Below are positions 16,257 through 23,634 of a stretch of DNA of 32,200 nt, in pieces (within the stretch, counting starts at the first letter, position 1; each line of letters starts with the position of its first letter). The notes below the pieces were generated by a model. The model did no database searches. It was not told where the DNA came from and worked only from the letters and a program-made list of their open reading frames with translations. The stretch covers positions 866 to 33,065 of the forward strand of contig QHXD01000004.1 in NCBI GenBank assembly GCA_003223895.1, read 5' to 3'. A program made the translations under genes and the position numbers. This DNA comes from Acidobacteriota bacterium (GTDB lineage Bacteria; Acidobacteriota; Terriglobia; 20CM-2-55-15).

Positions 16257-16273
16257 CCCCGATTAGTCGATAA
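16257..16273 (+). repeat. Left terminal inverted repeat of the IS
   Basis: CCCCGATTAGTCGATAA; the inner 15 bp are an exact reverse complement of 18005-18019. Bases 16274-16380 hold the IS leader before the transposase start; no other gene was seen there. Confidence 0.85.
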
Positions 16274-16380
16274 CAAAGGGATGGAAGAAAAAGTATTGGC
16301 GATTGGCGCAGGCAGAGTCGCTGTTTTGTTGTGAAGTGGGGAAACCAGAGGGACCACCCTTGGGGTGATGCGCAGCGAAG

Positions 16381-17820
16381 ATGCGCGGCATGATGAAAGC
16401 GAGACGCCGATCCCCGACAATGAATCCTCTGCCGTTCCAATTAGACCCCGAGCCAGCAACGGAGACATTGACCAGCTATGGGGGAGTGCCGCTGGTAGTG
16501 CGGGCCTTCCGATCACTGGGTTTGCCCGAAGCGGTGGCTCAGCATGTGCGAATCAAGCAACGAGACAGAGGCTATGACGAAGCGACGTTTGTGGAGAGCT
16601 TCGTGATTCTGAATGCGGTGGGAGGCGAATGCCTGGAAGACTTCGAGCAACTGCGAGCCGACGCGGGATTGGCCGAGTTGGTCGGCCATGGGATGCCGTC
16701 GCCGGAGGCGGCGCGGAATTTTCTGTATGCGTTTCATGAAGACGCGAAAATCGAAGAGGCTCAATTGCGGTTGAAAGGGGACGAGAAAGCCTATATCCCC
16801 GACGAGACGATTCCGTTGCAGGGATTGGGAGCGGTGAACCGGACAGCCATTGCGGAAGTGGGAAACCGTTGTCCGGACCAGAAGATCGCGACGGTCGATC
16901 AGGACGCCACGATCATCGAAAGCCGGAAGCAGGAGGCCAAGGCGACCTACGAGGGAGAACGAGGCTATCAGCCGATGCTGGCGGTGTGGGCCGAGACGGG
17001 ATTGATCTTGTCGGATGAGTTTCGAGACGGCAATGTGCCGGCGATGATGAGCCCGCTGAGTGGCGCGAAGGCGGCCTTTGCAGCGCTTCCCAAGACGGTG
17101 GAAACGTTCTATTACCGGGGCGATTCGGCCAGCCACGAACACGAACTGATGGACTGGTTGCGCAATCCATTGCGCGAGGGCGGTCCAGCCGGTTTGATCG
17201 GATTCGCCATATCGGCGCGGATGAGCGCGGAGTTGGCCAAAGCCATCGACGAGGTTAAGGAAGACCAATGGCAGATGGTGAAGGAGGAAACAGACGCGAT
17301 CCGATCCTGCGCGGAAGTCGCGTTTGTCCCTGGCGAACGCAGTGAAAAGAAGGATAGTCAACCGCTGCGTTACATCGCTATTCGGATCGAGAAAAAACAG
17401 GGACATCTCTACGACGACGGTTCCCGAATCCGCCATTTTGCCGTCGTGACCAACATTGAAGGATGGACGGCCCCGAAACTGATCCAGTGGCATCGCGAAA
17501 AAGCCGGCACAGTCGAGATGGTGCATGACATCCTGAAGAATGAACTGGCAGCCGGAGTTTTGCCGTGCGGTCGCTTCGGGGCCAATGCCGCATGGTTGCG
17601 GCTGGCCGTGATTACCCATAACGTACTGACCGCTCTGAAGCGGCTGGCGTTACCGGCAGAGCATCTGTCGGCACGGCCCAAGCGCCTGCGTTTTCTGTAT
17701 CTCAATCTGGCGGGCCGGGTGTTGCATCACGCTCGCAGCCTGCATCTGCGGTTGGCCGCGCTGCTAGCGCGCATAGGAGACATGGTCCAAGCGTTTGAAG
17801 CCTTGCCTCTCCGCGTCTAG
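16381..17820 (+). CDS. IS1380-family DDE transposase
   Basis: The 479-aa transposase is full length with no frameshift. It has the family's N-terminal region (YGGVPLVVRAFRSLGL, GYDEATFVESFVILNAVGGECLEDFEQLRAD). The DDE catalytic segments are ATVDQDATIIES, YYRGDSASHEHELMDWL and GTVEMVHDILKNELAAG, and the C-terminal part contains FGANAAWLRLAVITHNVL. It catalyses cut-and-paste movement of its own element. The first ATG at 16381 is taken; ATG 16390 or 16420 are possible later starts. The gene lies between matched terminal repeats and is likely active or recently active because nothing is broken. Confidence 0.95.
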   Translation: MRGMMKARRRSPTMNPLPFQLDPEPATETLTSYGGVPLVVRAFRSLGLPEAVAQHVRIKQRDRGYDEATFVESFVILNAVGGECLEDFEQLRADAGLAELVGHGMPSPEAARNFLYAFHEDAKIEEAQLRLKGDEKAYIPDETIPLQGLGAVNRTAIAEVGNRCPDQKIATVDQDATIIESRKQEAKATYEGERGYQPMLAVWAETGLILSDEFRDGNVPAMMSPLSGAKAAFAALPKTVETFYYRGDSASHEHELMDWLRNPLREGGPAGLIGFAISARMSAELAKAIDEVKEDQWQMVKEETDAIRSCAEVAFVPGERSEKKDSQPLRYIAIRIEKKQGHLYDDGSRIRHFAVVTNIEGWTAPKLIQWHREKAGTVEMVHDILKNELAAGVLPCGRFGANAAWLRLAVITHNVLTALKRLALPAEHLSARPKRLRFLYLNLAGRVLHHARSLHLRLAALLARIGDMVQAFEALPLRV

Positions 17821-18004
17821 CTCCAGCCCGAACGCCAGACAACTCAATTTCGGTGCTCGCTCACGGCGCAGCGTTGTCTGCGAAGACCTAAAAATTCCGT
17901 TCATCGCCCTCGCTGACCACATCACACTACTCTCATCTGAATCTTGGCTGCCCGATCTCCAAAAAATCCGGGCACATTCTCGCCCGTTTAGCCTTACGGC
18001 TGCC

Positions 18005-18021
18005 TTATCGACTAATCGGAG
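18005..18021 (-). repeat. Right terminal inverted repeat of the IS
   Basis: TTATCGACTAATCGGAG, pairing with the left end. Bases 17821-18004 between the transposase stop and this repeat are the IS 3' non-coding end; I see no gene in them. Confidence 0.85.
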
Positions 18022-18036
18022 CCGAATTATCCCCAC

Positions 18037-18066
18037 TTGACTTTTTCGTACAAAAACGTATAGATT
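18037..18066 (+). promoter_or_regulatory. Sigma-70-like promoter of dnaG-rpoD
   Basis: TTGACT (18037-18042) is a 5-of-6 -35. A -10 lies at TATAGA (18059-18064, spacer 16) or TAGATT (18061-18066, spacer 18). The -35 starts 15 nt beyond the IS right end, so the IS left this promoter intact while separating it from mutS2. The leader to the dnaG ATG would be about 30 nt, without an obvious Shine-Dalgarno. Confidence 0.5.
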
Positions 18067-18102
18067 ACTTGATTTCGCTTTTTCGGTTCCCCCCGGCAGC
18101 TA

Positions 18103-19851
18103 ATGAAAAATTTTTCGGAAACTGTTCGTGACTCTGCCGACATCGTTAGGGTGGTATCGGATTACGTAAGTCTTAAGGGTGCGGGGAACACGTTTAAGGG
18201 GCTTTGCCCTTTTCATTCTGAGAAAACACCTTCGTTTTCGGTTCATCGCGAGAAACAAATTTTTCACTGTTTTGGCTGCCAGGTCGGGGGGGACGTCTTT
18301 TCATTCGTCATGCTGGCGGAGAAAGTATCTTTTCCGGAATCCGTCCGAATTGTCGCGGAGAAATGTGGTATTCCGATTCCCACAAACCCGGGACTGGACG
18401 ACAAACAATCCGAGGAACGTAAACAACTTTTCGTAATCTACGAGCGTGCTTCAACGTATTTCCGTCAGATGCTGTCTACGGAAGAAGCAACGGCCGCCCG
18501 ACAAGTGCTGGAAAAACGGAAAATTCAGCCGAACTTCATCGAACGATTTCGTCTTGGCTATGCGCCTGCGTCAGGTTTGATGTCTCAGTTGCGGCTTACG
18601 GATCCGGTAGGCAGCGGGCTGTTCGTCAAGAATGATCGAGGGGACGTTTACGAACGTTTTCGCCGTCGCCTGATGTTCCCCATATGGAACGAGCGCGGCA
18701 AGACGATTGCATTCGGCGGGCGGGCGCTGGCTGCAGACGCGGTGCCCAAATATCTGAACTCGGCAGAATCGCCGCTTTACTCGAAATCGTACGTCCTGTA
18801 TGCGCTGCACCTCGCACGTGATGCGGCACAGAGGGCAGGACGGTTGATCATTGTGGAAGGCTACTTCGACTGTCTGAGCCTCCATCAGGCCGGAATCGAG
18901 AATGTGGTGGCCTCGTGCGGCACGAGCCTGACGCAACAACAAGTCGGCATTATGGCGCGATATGTCCCCGAGGTCGTTATGAACTACGACCCGGATAGCG
19001 CTGGTCAAAACGCTATGCGGCGATCGATCGATCTGCTGCTGGCCAAGGGATTGCGGGTCCGAATCCTGAAGTTACCAGACGGTCTGGACCCTGATGATTT
19101 CGTCCGCCGCGAAGGGGGGGAAGTTTACAACCGCCTCCTGGCTAATGCCCCCCATTTCTGGCAGTACCTGATGACCGAAGCCGCACGGCAATACGATCTT
19201 GATCAGCCGGCCATGAAGGCTAACGCGGTCAATGATGTTATGGAATACGTAGGCAAAATCCAGGATCGGGTTGAACAATTGGAAGTGGCGCGGGCTGTGG
19301 CGGAGAACTTTAAAATCCCGGAAAGTGTCATTTTTGAAAGGCTTAGAGTAAGTCCGGGGAAGCCGGCCGTCGGCGCTGTTTACAACCGTCCAGCCGCTAA
19401 TAGAGTGACAAGACAGGAAGTTCAGCCCGATCGGAAGCTGACTTTGGCGGAAAAACAGCTAATTCAGGCCTTCATGCAGGACGCGGAGATTGCCCGGGCT
19501 GTACAGCCGTTCCTGAAAGGGGATTTTTTGTCCGGTATCTGGTCCGGAGCCGTGCTGGAGCAACTCGTTAAAGATCCGGCCCGGAACATCGAAACTGTAC
19601 TGGAAACCGTCCAAGATGAAGGACTCAAAAAGGAGGTCCGATCCGCTGTTTTAGAACCATTTGGTCGCATTTCGGGCGAGCAGGCACTGGCTTCGGTTAA
19701 ACGACTCTATGATGCCCATCTCGTCAAAAAAATAGAGGAGATCCGCACAGAACTCCAACAGTATGGCTCAGGGGCTGCGCCAGCCGAACTGTTGAGAAGA
19801 CACAATGAAATAGTTGCGGAAAAGAACCGCGTCGGCGGGTTCAAAGCTTGA
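18103..19851 (+). CDS. dnaG: DNA primase
   Basis: The 582-aa enzyme makes RNA primers at the replication fork. The N-terminal CHC2 zinc motif is C35, H38, C56, C59 (GLCPFHSEKTPSFSVH...FHCFGCQVGGD). The RNA polymerase/Toprim core has GRLIIVEGYFDCLSLHQ (Glu252) and the metal-binding YDPDSAGQNA (D296, D298). The C-terminal helicase-binding region is divergent, as usual. The length is typical. It sits 34 nt upstream of rpoD, the dnaG-rpoD pair of the macromolecular synthesis operon, but rpsU is not present upstream; mutS2 and an IS are there instead. Confidence 0.97.
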   Translation: MKNFSETVRDSADIVRVVSDYVSLKGAGNTFKGLCPFHSEKTPSFSVHREKQIFHCFGCQVGGDVFSFVMLAEKVSFPESVRIVAEKCGIPIPTNPGLDDKQSEERKQLFVIYERASTYFRQMLSTEEATAARQVLEKRKIQPNFIERFRLGYAPASGLMSQLRLTDPVGSGLFVKNDRGDVYERFRRRLMFPIWNERGKTIAFGGRALAADAVPKYLNSAESPLYSKSYVLYALHLARDAAQRAGRLIIVEGYFDCLSLHQAGIENVVASCGTSLTQQQVGIMARYVPEVVMNYDPDSAGQNAMRRSIDLLLAKGLRVRILKLPDGLDPDDFVRREGGEVYNRLLANAPHFWQYLMTEAARQYDLDQPAMKANAVNDVMEYVGKIQDRVEQLEVARAVAENFKIPESVIFERLRVSPGKPAVGAVYNRPAANRVTRQEVQPDRKLTLAEKQLIQAFMQDAEIARAVQPFLKGDFLSGIWSGAVLEQLVKDPARNIETVLETVQDEGLKKEVRSAVLEPFGRISGEQALASVKRLYDAHLVKKIEEIRTELQQYGSGAAPAELLRRHNEIVAEKNRVGGFKA

Positions 19852-19885
19852 AAATCCAAGGCAAGCAGCCTATTAGTGAGTATTA

Positions 19886-21682
19886 ATGAAAAAGAGTATT
19901 CAAAAAAACACTCATAAAAAAGCCGCGACGAGTGTGGAGCCGAAAAAGGCTGCCGTCACTTCTTTCGAGGAGGAATTAGGGGGTCTCGAAGAGAAGTACG
20001 ATGGGGTCCAGAAACTCATCGATATCGGCAAGGAGAAAGGATATCTCCTTTACGATGAGGTGAGTGACCTCCTTCCTCCGGAGATCAGCTCCTCCGCCGA
20101 AGATCTGGATGACTTGTTTTCAGCCTTCGGAACGGCCGGCATTGAGGTCATCGACACCGACGATCAGAACTTCGCCCCTCTCGACAAAATACCCAGCGAA
20201 AAGAAATTCGATGGCGATCAACCCGAAGATATGGAACTGGATCTGACGCCGGGCGCGCTAGAGAAGACCAACGATCCCGTGCGCATGTACCTGCGTGAGA
20301 TGGGAACCGTTCCGTTGCTCACTCGCGACGGCGAAGTCGAGATCGCGAAACGAATCGAACGCGGCCAGTTGACCGTGCTGAAGTCGCTGTCCCGGTCACC
20401 TGTGATCGTGCGCGAGATCATTCAGCTCGGCGAGCACCTCAGAAGAGATCCCAGCATCATCAAAGACATCCTTCAGTTCAGCGACGAAGAACTGACTGAC
20501 GAGAAAATCGAAGAGAAGCACCAGGAAACGCTCGACATCATTGATCAGATCGGCAAGACATATAAGAAGGTCAACGTGCTTCGCATCAAGTTCGACGGCA
20601 CACCGAAGTCGAAGAAGCCGCAATTCCGGCGCGCTTCGTGGAACCTCGGCCGAACGCGAGTAGAACTTTCCAAGCTTGTTCGGTCCCTGGAATTCTCGAA
20701 TTCGGAGAAGCTTCGGCTGATGGGCCTGATGAAAGCCACCGTCGAAAGACTTCGTCCGCTGGAACTCGAGCTCGGGCGCCTGGAACGCAAGGCCGACCAC
20801 ACGAAGAAGGAATATCGAAAGTCCGTCCAGAAGGAAATCCGGACAGTGAAATCCAAGATTTCCGTAATGGAAGACGACACGAAGTCCACAGCTCTCGAAC
20901 TCAAGCGAACTCTCCAGACGATCCTGCAGGGACAGATTCAGGCGGAAGTTGCAAAACGCGAGCTCGTCGAAGCCAATCTCCGACTCGTTGTGTCGATTGC
21001 AAAGAAGTACACCAACCGCGGACTGCAGTTCCTGGATCTGATTCAGGAAGGCAACATCGGTCTGATGAAGGCCGTGGACAAGTTCGAGTACCGCCGCGGT
21101 TACAAGTTTTCCACATACGCCACGTGGTGGATCCGGCAGGCCATTACTCGCGCCATTGCGGATCAGGCTCGAACGATCCGCATCCCGGTGCATATGATCG
21201 AAACGATCAACAAGTTGATCCGGACCTCCCGTGCGCTCGTGCAGGAACTCGGACGCGAACCTACCAGTGAAGAAATCGCAAAACGCATGGATATACCGGT
21301 ATCGAAGGTTCGAAAGGTCCTGAAGATTGCGCAGGAGCCGATCTCTCTGGAGACGCCGATTGGCGAAGAAGAAGATTCGCATCTTGGCGACTTCATCGAA
21401 GACCGCGGCGTGGTCTCGCCTGCTGACGCCGTCATCAACATCAATCTGAAGGAGATGACTGAGCAAGTCCTGAACACGCTGACGCCTCGCGAAGAGCGCG
21501 TCATCAAGATGCGCTTCGGTCTCGAAGACGGAACCGAGCACACATTGGAAGAAGTGGGCCAGAACTTTGCGGTCACCCGTGAACGTATCCGCCAGATTGA
21601 GGCGAAGGCCTTGCGAAAGTTGCGGCATCCGAGCCGCAGCCGCCGGCTTCGAGCCTTCCTGGATGGAAGCGGCCGGGACTAA
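19886..21682 (+). CDS. rpoD: Primary RNA polymerase sigma factor (sigma-70)
   Basis: The 598-aa housekeeping sigma has region 1.1 (residues about 20-90), region 1.2 (DPVRMYLREMGTVPLLTRDGEVEIAKRIERG, about 130-160), a charged non-conserved region, and region 2 (ANLRLVVSIAKKYTNRGLQFLDLIQEGNIGLMKAVDKFEYRRGYKFSTYATWWIRQAITRAIADQ). Region 3 (IPVHMIETINKL) and region 4 (LTPREERVIKMRFGLEDGTEHTLEEVGQNFAVTRERIRQIEAKALRKLRHP) follow. It directs RNA polymerase to most promoters. The lysine-rich N-terminal 20 residues precede region 1.1. A hairpin with a T-run follows the stop, then a tRNA gene. Confidence 0.97.
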   Translation: MKKSIQKNTHKKAATSVEPKKAAVTSFEEELGGLEEKYDGVQKLIDIGKEKGYLLYDEVSDLLPPEISSSAEDLDDLFSAFGTAGIEVIDTDDQNFAPLDKIPSEKKFDGDQPEDMELDLTPGALEKTNDPVRMYLREMGTVPLLTRDGEVEIAKRIERGQLTVLKSLSRSPVIVREIIQLGEHLRRDPSIIKDILQFSDEELTDEKIEEKHQETLDIIDQIGKTYKKVNVLRIKFDGTPKSKKPQFRRASWNLGRTRVELSKLVRSLEFSNSEKLRLMGLMKATVERLRPLELELGRLERKADHTKKEYRKSVQKEIRTVKSKISVMEDDTKSTALELKRTLQTILQGQIQAEVAKRELVEANLRLVVSIAKKYTNRGLQFLDLIQEGNIGLMKAVDKFEYRRGYKFSTYATWWIRQAITRAIADQARTIRIPVHMIETINKLIRTSRALVQELGREPTSEEIAKRMDIPVSKVRKVLKIAQEPISLETPIGEEEDSHLGDFIEDRGVVSPADAVININLKEMTEQVLNTLTPREERVIKMRFGLEDGTEHTLEEVGQNFAVTRERIRQIEAKALRKLRHPSRSRRLRAFLDGSGRD

Positions 21683-21694
21683 GGTAAACTACGG

Positions 21695-21723
21695 GGGCGC
21701 CTTCAGGCGCCCTTAAGTTTTTT
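21695..21723 (+). terminator. Intrinsic terminator-like hairpin after rpoD
   Basis: GGGCGCCT/AGGCGCCC arms (21695-21702 and 21705-21712) with a 2-nt loop, then TTAAG and six T (21718-21723). The T-run stops 1 nt before the tRNA 5' end, leaving little room for a separate tRNA promoter. Confidence 0.7.
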
Positions 21724-21724
21724 C

Positions 21725-21798
21725 GGGCCCATAGCTCAGTTGGTTAGAGCTCCCGGCTCATAACCGGGCAGTCGTAGGTTCAAGTCCTACTGGGCCCA
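21725..21798 (+). tRNA. tRNA with CAU anticodon (elongator Met or Ile2)
   Basis: A 74-nt cloverleaf: acceptor stem GGGCCCA/TGGGCCC with discriminator A (21798), D arm with AGCTCAGTTGGTTAGAGCT, anticodon stem CCCGG/CCGGG with loop CTCATAA (anticodon CAT at 21759-21761), and T arm GTAGG-TTCAAGT-CCTAC. The 3' CCA is not encoded. Features do not fit an initiator tRNA (full first acceptor pair). CAU can be elongator Met, or Ile2 if modified to lysidine by TilS; sequence alone does not decide here. It lies between the rpoD terminator and the zinc-ribbon gene. Confidence 0.93.
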
Positions 21799-21819
21799 CT
21801 CTATGACGGTCTTATATAA

Positions 21820-22554
21820 ATGAATTCCGATCTCAAGCAGCTTATTCGCCTTCAGTCGATTGATCTCGCCATTCAGGAACTCCGAGCCAGAATCGATAAA
21901 TTTCCGGGTATTTCAAAGGCCCTGGATGAAAAACTGCGCTCTGCCCAGGCCGGCCTTGAAACCGCGAAGGAGAAGGTAAAAAGCAATCAGGCCAACCGGA
22001 AGAAGTTCGAGGGCGAAATCAACAACACGGAATCCAAAATCTCGAAGTACCGCGATCAGATGATGGCCGTTAAAACCAACGACGAGTACCGGGCGCTTCA
22101 GCACGAGATCGAACACGCGCAGAAGGGAATTCGCAAGACCGAAGACGACCTCCTCAACTTGATGATGGAAGCGGAGAGCCTGCAGTCCGAAATCAAAACC
22201 GCCGAGGTCTGCCTGAAGGAGGACCAGCAGAGGGTCAACGAAGAACGCAAACTGCTCGAAGAGGAAAACAAACGCGATCTCACGGGCCTGGAGTCTTACG
22301 TAAAGGAACGTCAGGAGATCGCGACTTCGATATCATCCGACGACCTGCTTCCGCGCTATGAGCGCGTCCGCAAACACAGGGGCGGAATCGCTGTTGCCGC
22401 CGCCCGAAATGAAGTCTGCGAAATCTGCAAGGTTCGGATTCGGCCTCAGGTCTTCCAGGAAATCCTCAAGAATGATCAGATCATCGCCTGCGATGCCTGC
22501 CAGCGCATTCTCTACGATCCCAATAATCTCGATCACCCATTCGAAGTGGCATGA
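21820..22554 (+). CDS. Coiled-coil protein with C-terminal C4 zinc ribbon (DUF164/CdsZ-like)
   Basis: The 244-aa protein is mostly a long coiled coil (about 15-170, rich in E, K, Q and L) ending in a zinc ribbon with Cys200/Cys203 and Cys224/Cys227 (CEICKVRIRPQVFQEIL...IIACDACQRILYD). This is the DUF164 family, found widely in bacteria and suggested to be a nucleic-acid or ribosome-associated factor; the exact role is not established for this gene. No Shine-Dalgarno is visible before ATG 21820, which lies 21 nt after the tRNA, so it may be on the same transcript. It overlaps the RNase HI-like gene by 4 nt (ATGA). Confidence 0.85.
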   Translation: MNSDLKQLIRLQSIDLAIQELRARIDKFPGISKALDEKLRSAQAGLETAKEKVKSNQANRKKFEGEINNTESKISKYRDQMMAVKTNDEYRALQHEIEHAQKGIRKTEDDLLNLMMEAESLQSEIKTAEVCLKEDQQRVNEERKLLEEENKRDLTGLESYVKERQEIATSISSDDLLPRYERVRKHRGGIAVAAARNEVCEICKVRIRPQVFQEILKNDQIIACDACQRILYDPNNLDHPFEVA

Positions 22555-22955
22555 ATTTGGAAGCCTACATCGATGGGGGCTCGCGGGGTAATCCCGGCGA
22601 AGGCGGCATTGGTGTCTATTTCCCTGGTGTCGTGCGCATTGCCGAATACCTGGGCACCTGCACCAACAACTTCGCCGAGTATTCCGCGCTTCTCAGCGCT
22701 CTTCGCTTCGCCGTGTACTCGCGCTGTGACGAACTTCAAGTCTCTTCGGATTCGGAACTCGTCGTTAAACAAATCAAGGGCGAATACCAGGTAAGGAATG
22801 AAGGCATCCGACCGCTCCATGATTCCGCCCAGCGATGGATCGCCCTCATCCCCCGCTTTTCAATCCGGCACGTTCGCCGTGAAAGCAACAAGGAAGCGGA
22901 CAAGCTCGCCAATCTGGCAATGGATACCCGCCGCAACACGGTGAAGTGGGAGTAA
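22551..22955 (+). CDS. RNase HI-like protein
   Basis: This 134-aa compact RNase H-fold protein keeps the four acidic catalytic residues: Asp8 (YIDGGSRGNPG), Glu43 (NNFAEYSALLSAL), Asp67 (SSDSELVVKQI) and Asp117 (NKEADKLANLAM). It should cut RNA in RNA:DNA hybrids. It is shorter than E. coli RnhA and lacks the basic protrusion, as in the archaeal/Gram-positive-type RNase HI group often encoded beside the DUF164 zinc-ribbon gene. The 4-nt overlap with that gene supports joint translation. A long palindromic repeat starts 8 nt after the stop. Confidence 0.9.
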   Translation: MNLEAYIDGGSRGNPGEGGIGVYFPGVVRIAEYLGTCTNNFAEYSALLSALRFAVYSRCDELQVSSDSELVVKQIKGEYQVRNEGIRPLHDSAQRWIALIPRFSIRHVRRESNKEADKLANLAMDTRRNTVKWE

Positions 22956-22963
22956 GGCGAGAC

Positions 22964-23127
22964 GAAAGGCGGATCTGAAATCTGCAACCGCCGATCGCCA
23001 ATTTGTAATAAGAAGTTCACAATTTTGAATTAGTTAGCCCTTATCGATTTTCGAGAACCGCTGAGCAAATTTGGAATCTTTGTTACAAATTGGCGATCGG
23101 CGGTTGCAGATGTCAGATCCGCCTTTC
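22964..23127. repeat. 45-bp-arm imperfect palindrome between convergent genes (family C)
   Basis: Arms 22964-23008 and 23083-23127 pair at 44 of 45 positions around a 74-nt AT-rich loop. The outer ends carry GGCGGATCTG/CAGATCCGCC, as in the hairpin at 2586-2618. It fills the gap between the RNase HI-like gene and the dinB-like gene, whose stop codon is 2 nt away, and could stop transcription on both strands. The size and near-perfect arms suggest a MITE-like or REP-like element. No coding sequence was seen in the loop. Confidence 0.8.
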
Positions 23128-23129
23128 TT

Positions 23130-23612
23130 TCAATCCGACCTTATCAGCCGTTTCAAAAGCTGGATCTGGCCCGCGTGGTAAAGGTCGTGGGCGGCGACGC
23201 CCGTGATGAGAGCGAGATTGCTGACTTTGGTGCCCGTGGGTTTTTGAGGTAGAGTTTTGGGATTTAGGTTCGCAATGGCCGACCGGAGCGAGCCGTGGAT
23301 GTCGTCGAGCAGCGCGACATCCTGCTTCCAGGCCGACTGTGTCGCCTCCTGAGGGCGGGAAAACCAGTTGGAACCCTTTAACGCGAACGAACCGGCGGGT
23401 GCTCCCACCAACCGCCGATGCACAACGTATTTCCAGTACGCCGCGTGGACGACAAGCTCCCAAATGTTATGACGACCGGATTGCGGGCGCCGGGCAGCCT
23501 CATCGGCGGTCACATTGCGGAGGGACCCGCGGAGGTTTGTGCCATGCCATGACTTATGGTTGTAGGCCTGGTCGACGACGTCCAGCAGGACTTTGATCTC
23601 GGGCCCGGGCAT
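23130..23612 (-). CDS. DinB-family metal-binding four-helix protein
   Basis: The 160-aa protein has the DinB/YfiT-type helical bundle with three histidines at the usual places: H56 (IWELVVHAAYW), H142 and H146 (VAAHDLYHAGQIQLLKRL). Family members bind a divalent metal; some are thiol-S-transferases, but most have no known substrate. The ATG at 23612 lies 5 nt from a TATACT hexamer on the same strand and has no Shine-Dalgarno. It is divergent from leuS, with 22 nt between the start codons. Confidence 0.85.
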   Translation of the reverse strand: MPGPEIKVLLDVVDQAYNHKSWHGTNLRGSLRNVTADEAARRPQSGRHNIWELVVHAAYWKYVVHRRLVGAPAGSFALKGSNWFSRPQEATQSAWKQDVALLDDIHGSLRSAIANLNPKTLPQKPTGTKVSNLALITGVAAHDLYHAGQIQLLKRLIRSD

Positions 23613-23617
23613 GACGA

Positions 23618-23625
23618 AGTATAAT
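23618..23625. promoter_or_regulatory. Shared TATA element for divergent dinB-like gene and leuS
   Basis: TATAAT on the plus strand (23620-23625) ends 9 nt before the leuS ATG (23635). On the minus strand TATACT (23618-23623) ends 5 nt before the dinB-like ATG (23612). Both would start transcription at or very near the start codon. No good -35 hexamer was seen on either strand. Confidence 0.45.
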
Positions 23626-23634
23626 CACTGGATC

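Larger units (their letters stand above)
16257..18021 (+). mobile_element. IS1380-family insertion sequence, apparently complete
   Basis: A 1765-bp element with 17-bp terminal inverted repeats matching at 16 of 17 positions (left CCCCGATTAGTCGATAA, right complement CTCCGATTAGTCGATAA). It is flanked by a 6-bp direct repeat CCGAAT at 16251-16256 and 18022-18027. It carries one intact 479-codon transposase. The family usually duplicates 4-5 bp, so the sixth base may be chance. It inserted into the right edge of a REP-like palindrome, between mutS2 and the dnaG promoter. Confidence 0.87.

Noticed and set aside
16513..17619. A 368-codon open frame on the minus strand inside the transposase
   Set aside because: Antisense shadow of a conserved IS1380 transposase; no family motif seen.
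20396..21628. A 410-codon open frame on the minus strand inside rpoD
   Set aside because: It is antisense to a clearly conserved sigma-70 gene, has no recognisable domain, and arises from codon bias on the opposite strand.
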